Shown: piece by piece, positions 63,967-64,000 of the stretch
How the letters are laid out: each line of letters begins with the position of its first letter
Numbering within the stretch: position 1 is the stretch's first letter
Origin: Lucinisca nassula
Lineage: Eukaryota; Mollusca; Bivalvia; Lucinida; Lucinidae
Assembly (NCBI GenBank): GCA_963580285.1
Contig: OY757011.1
Location: 101,834,316 to 101,898,315, forward strand
Direction: 5' to 3'
Length of the DNA stretch: 64,000 nt
Notes under the pieces: generated by a model
Told to the model about the DNA's origin: nothing
The model's database searches: none
Seen by the model: the letters and a program-made list of their open reading frames with translations, nothing else
Program-made: the position numbers and the translations under genes

Positions 63967-64000
63967 CCCACCCTTGCCCATTGGGGCTTGGAGAAATAGA
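63967..64000 (+). mobile_element. SINE-like family S3, cut by window end
   Basis: ACCCACCCTTGCCCATTGGG GCTTGGAGAAATAGA matches the start of the S3 copies at 22966 and 57511. Confidence 0.7.

Overview
This window is nuclear DNA from an animal, most likely a marine mollusc and probably a bivalve. The basis is the mix of repeats: tRNA-derived SINEs ending in a GACGTTAAAC-type 3' block, elements carrying GTCCGTCC runs, and very many short foldback elements, together with one spliced vertebrate-like SLC35 gene. No species can be named from sequence alone. There is no bacterial, CRISPR, rRNA or free-standing tRNA content. About 2% of the window is host coding sequence; almost everything else is transposon-derived.

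Layout. 1-4834: 3' two thirds of a Ty3/Gypsy LTR retrotransposon. Pol carries a one-base frameshift in the RNase H region, followed by an intact RNase H tail plus integrase frame, an extra C2H2 zinc-finger ORF where an env gene would sit, a polypurine tract and a complete 1,114-bp 3' LTR. 4835-16370: SINEs, a hAT-like element with an 8-bp target duplication, tandem arrays, and members of a terminal-hairpin element class described below. 16375-24210: the only host gene seen, an SLC35D-type nucleotide-sugar transporter in two visible exons (16375-17001 and 23618-24210), separated by a 6.6-kb intron full of repeats. 24211-39090: more MITEs and SINEs, plus long arrays of about 166-bp units (29107-35512) that include a very recent 2.1-kb duplication with a 3,907-bp offset. 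39090-43900: a four-layer nest, with a LINE inside an inverted-repeat DNA element, inside a SINE, inside a MITE. 43906-52225: pogo-like and other MITEs, a long-inverted-repeat element, and a second LINE whose reverse transcriptase contains a PHD-like cysteine cluster. 52268-55577: an inverted member of the 166-bp array class. 55578-60620: MITEs and SINEs. 60621-62726: a 44-bp tandem array of about 48 units with a 132-bp higher-order repeat. 62727-64000: foldback elements and the start of another SINE.

The most unusual structures are (1) the Gypsy zinc-finger ORF3 and the three stem-loops in its LTR; (2) a class of non-autonomous elements with different sequences but one shared plan: a left hairpin, a GTCCGTCC stretch, a core of tandem 130-170-bp units, and a right palindrome followed by CTCTTGT, with short complementary words near the two ends; (3) insertion order readable from target-site duplications. 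The plan in (2) recalls non-autonomous Helentron/Helitron-like and 'pearl'-type bivalve elements, but no Rep/helicase is present here, so the class is an inference.

Most other reading frames in the window are accidental frames inside repeats. The many overlapping frames at 60.6-62.7 kb arise because a 44-bp unit without stop codons stays open in every forward frame.
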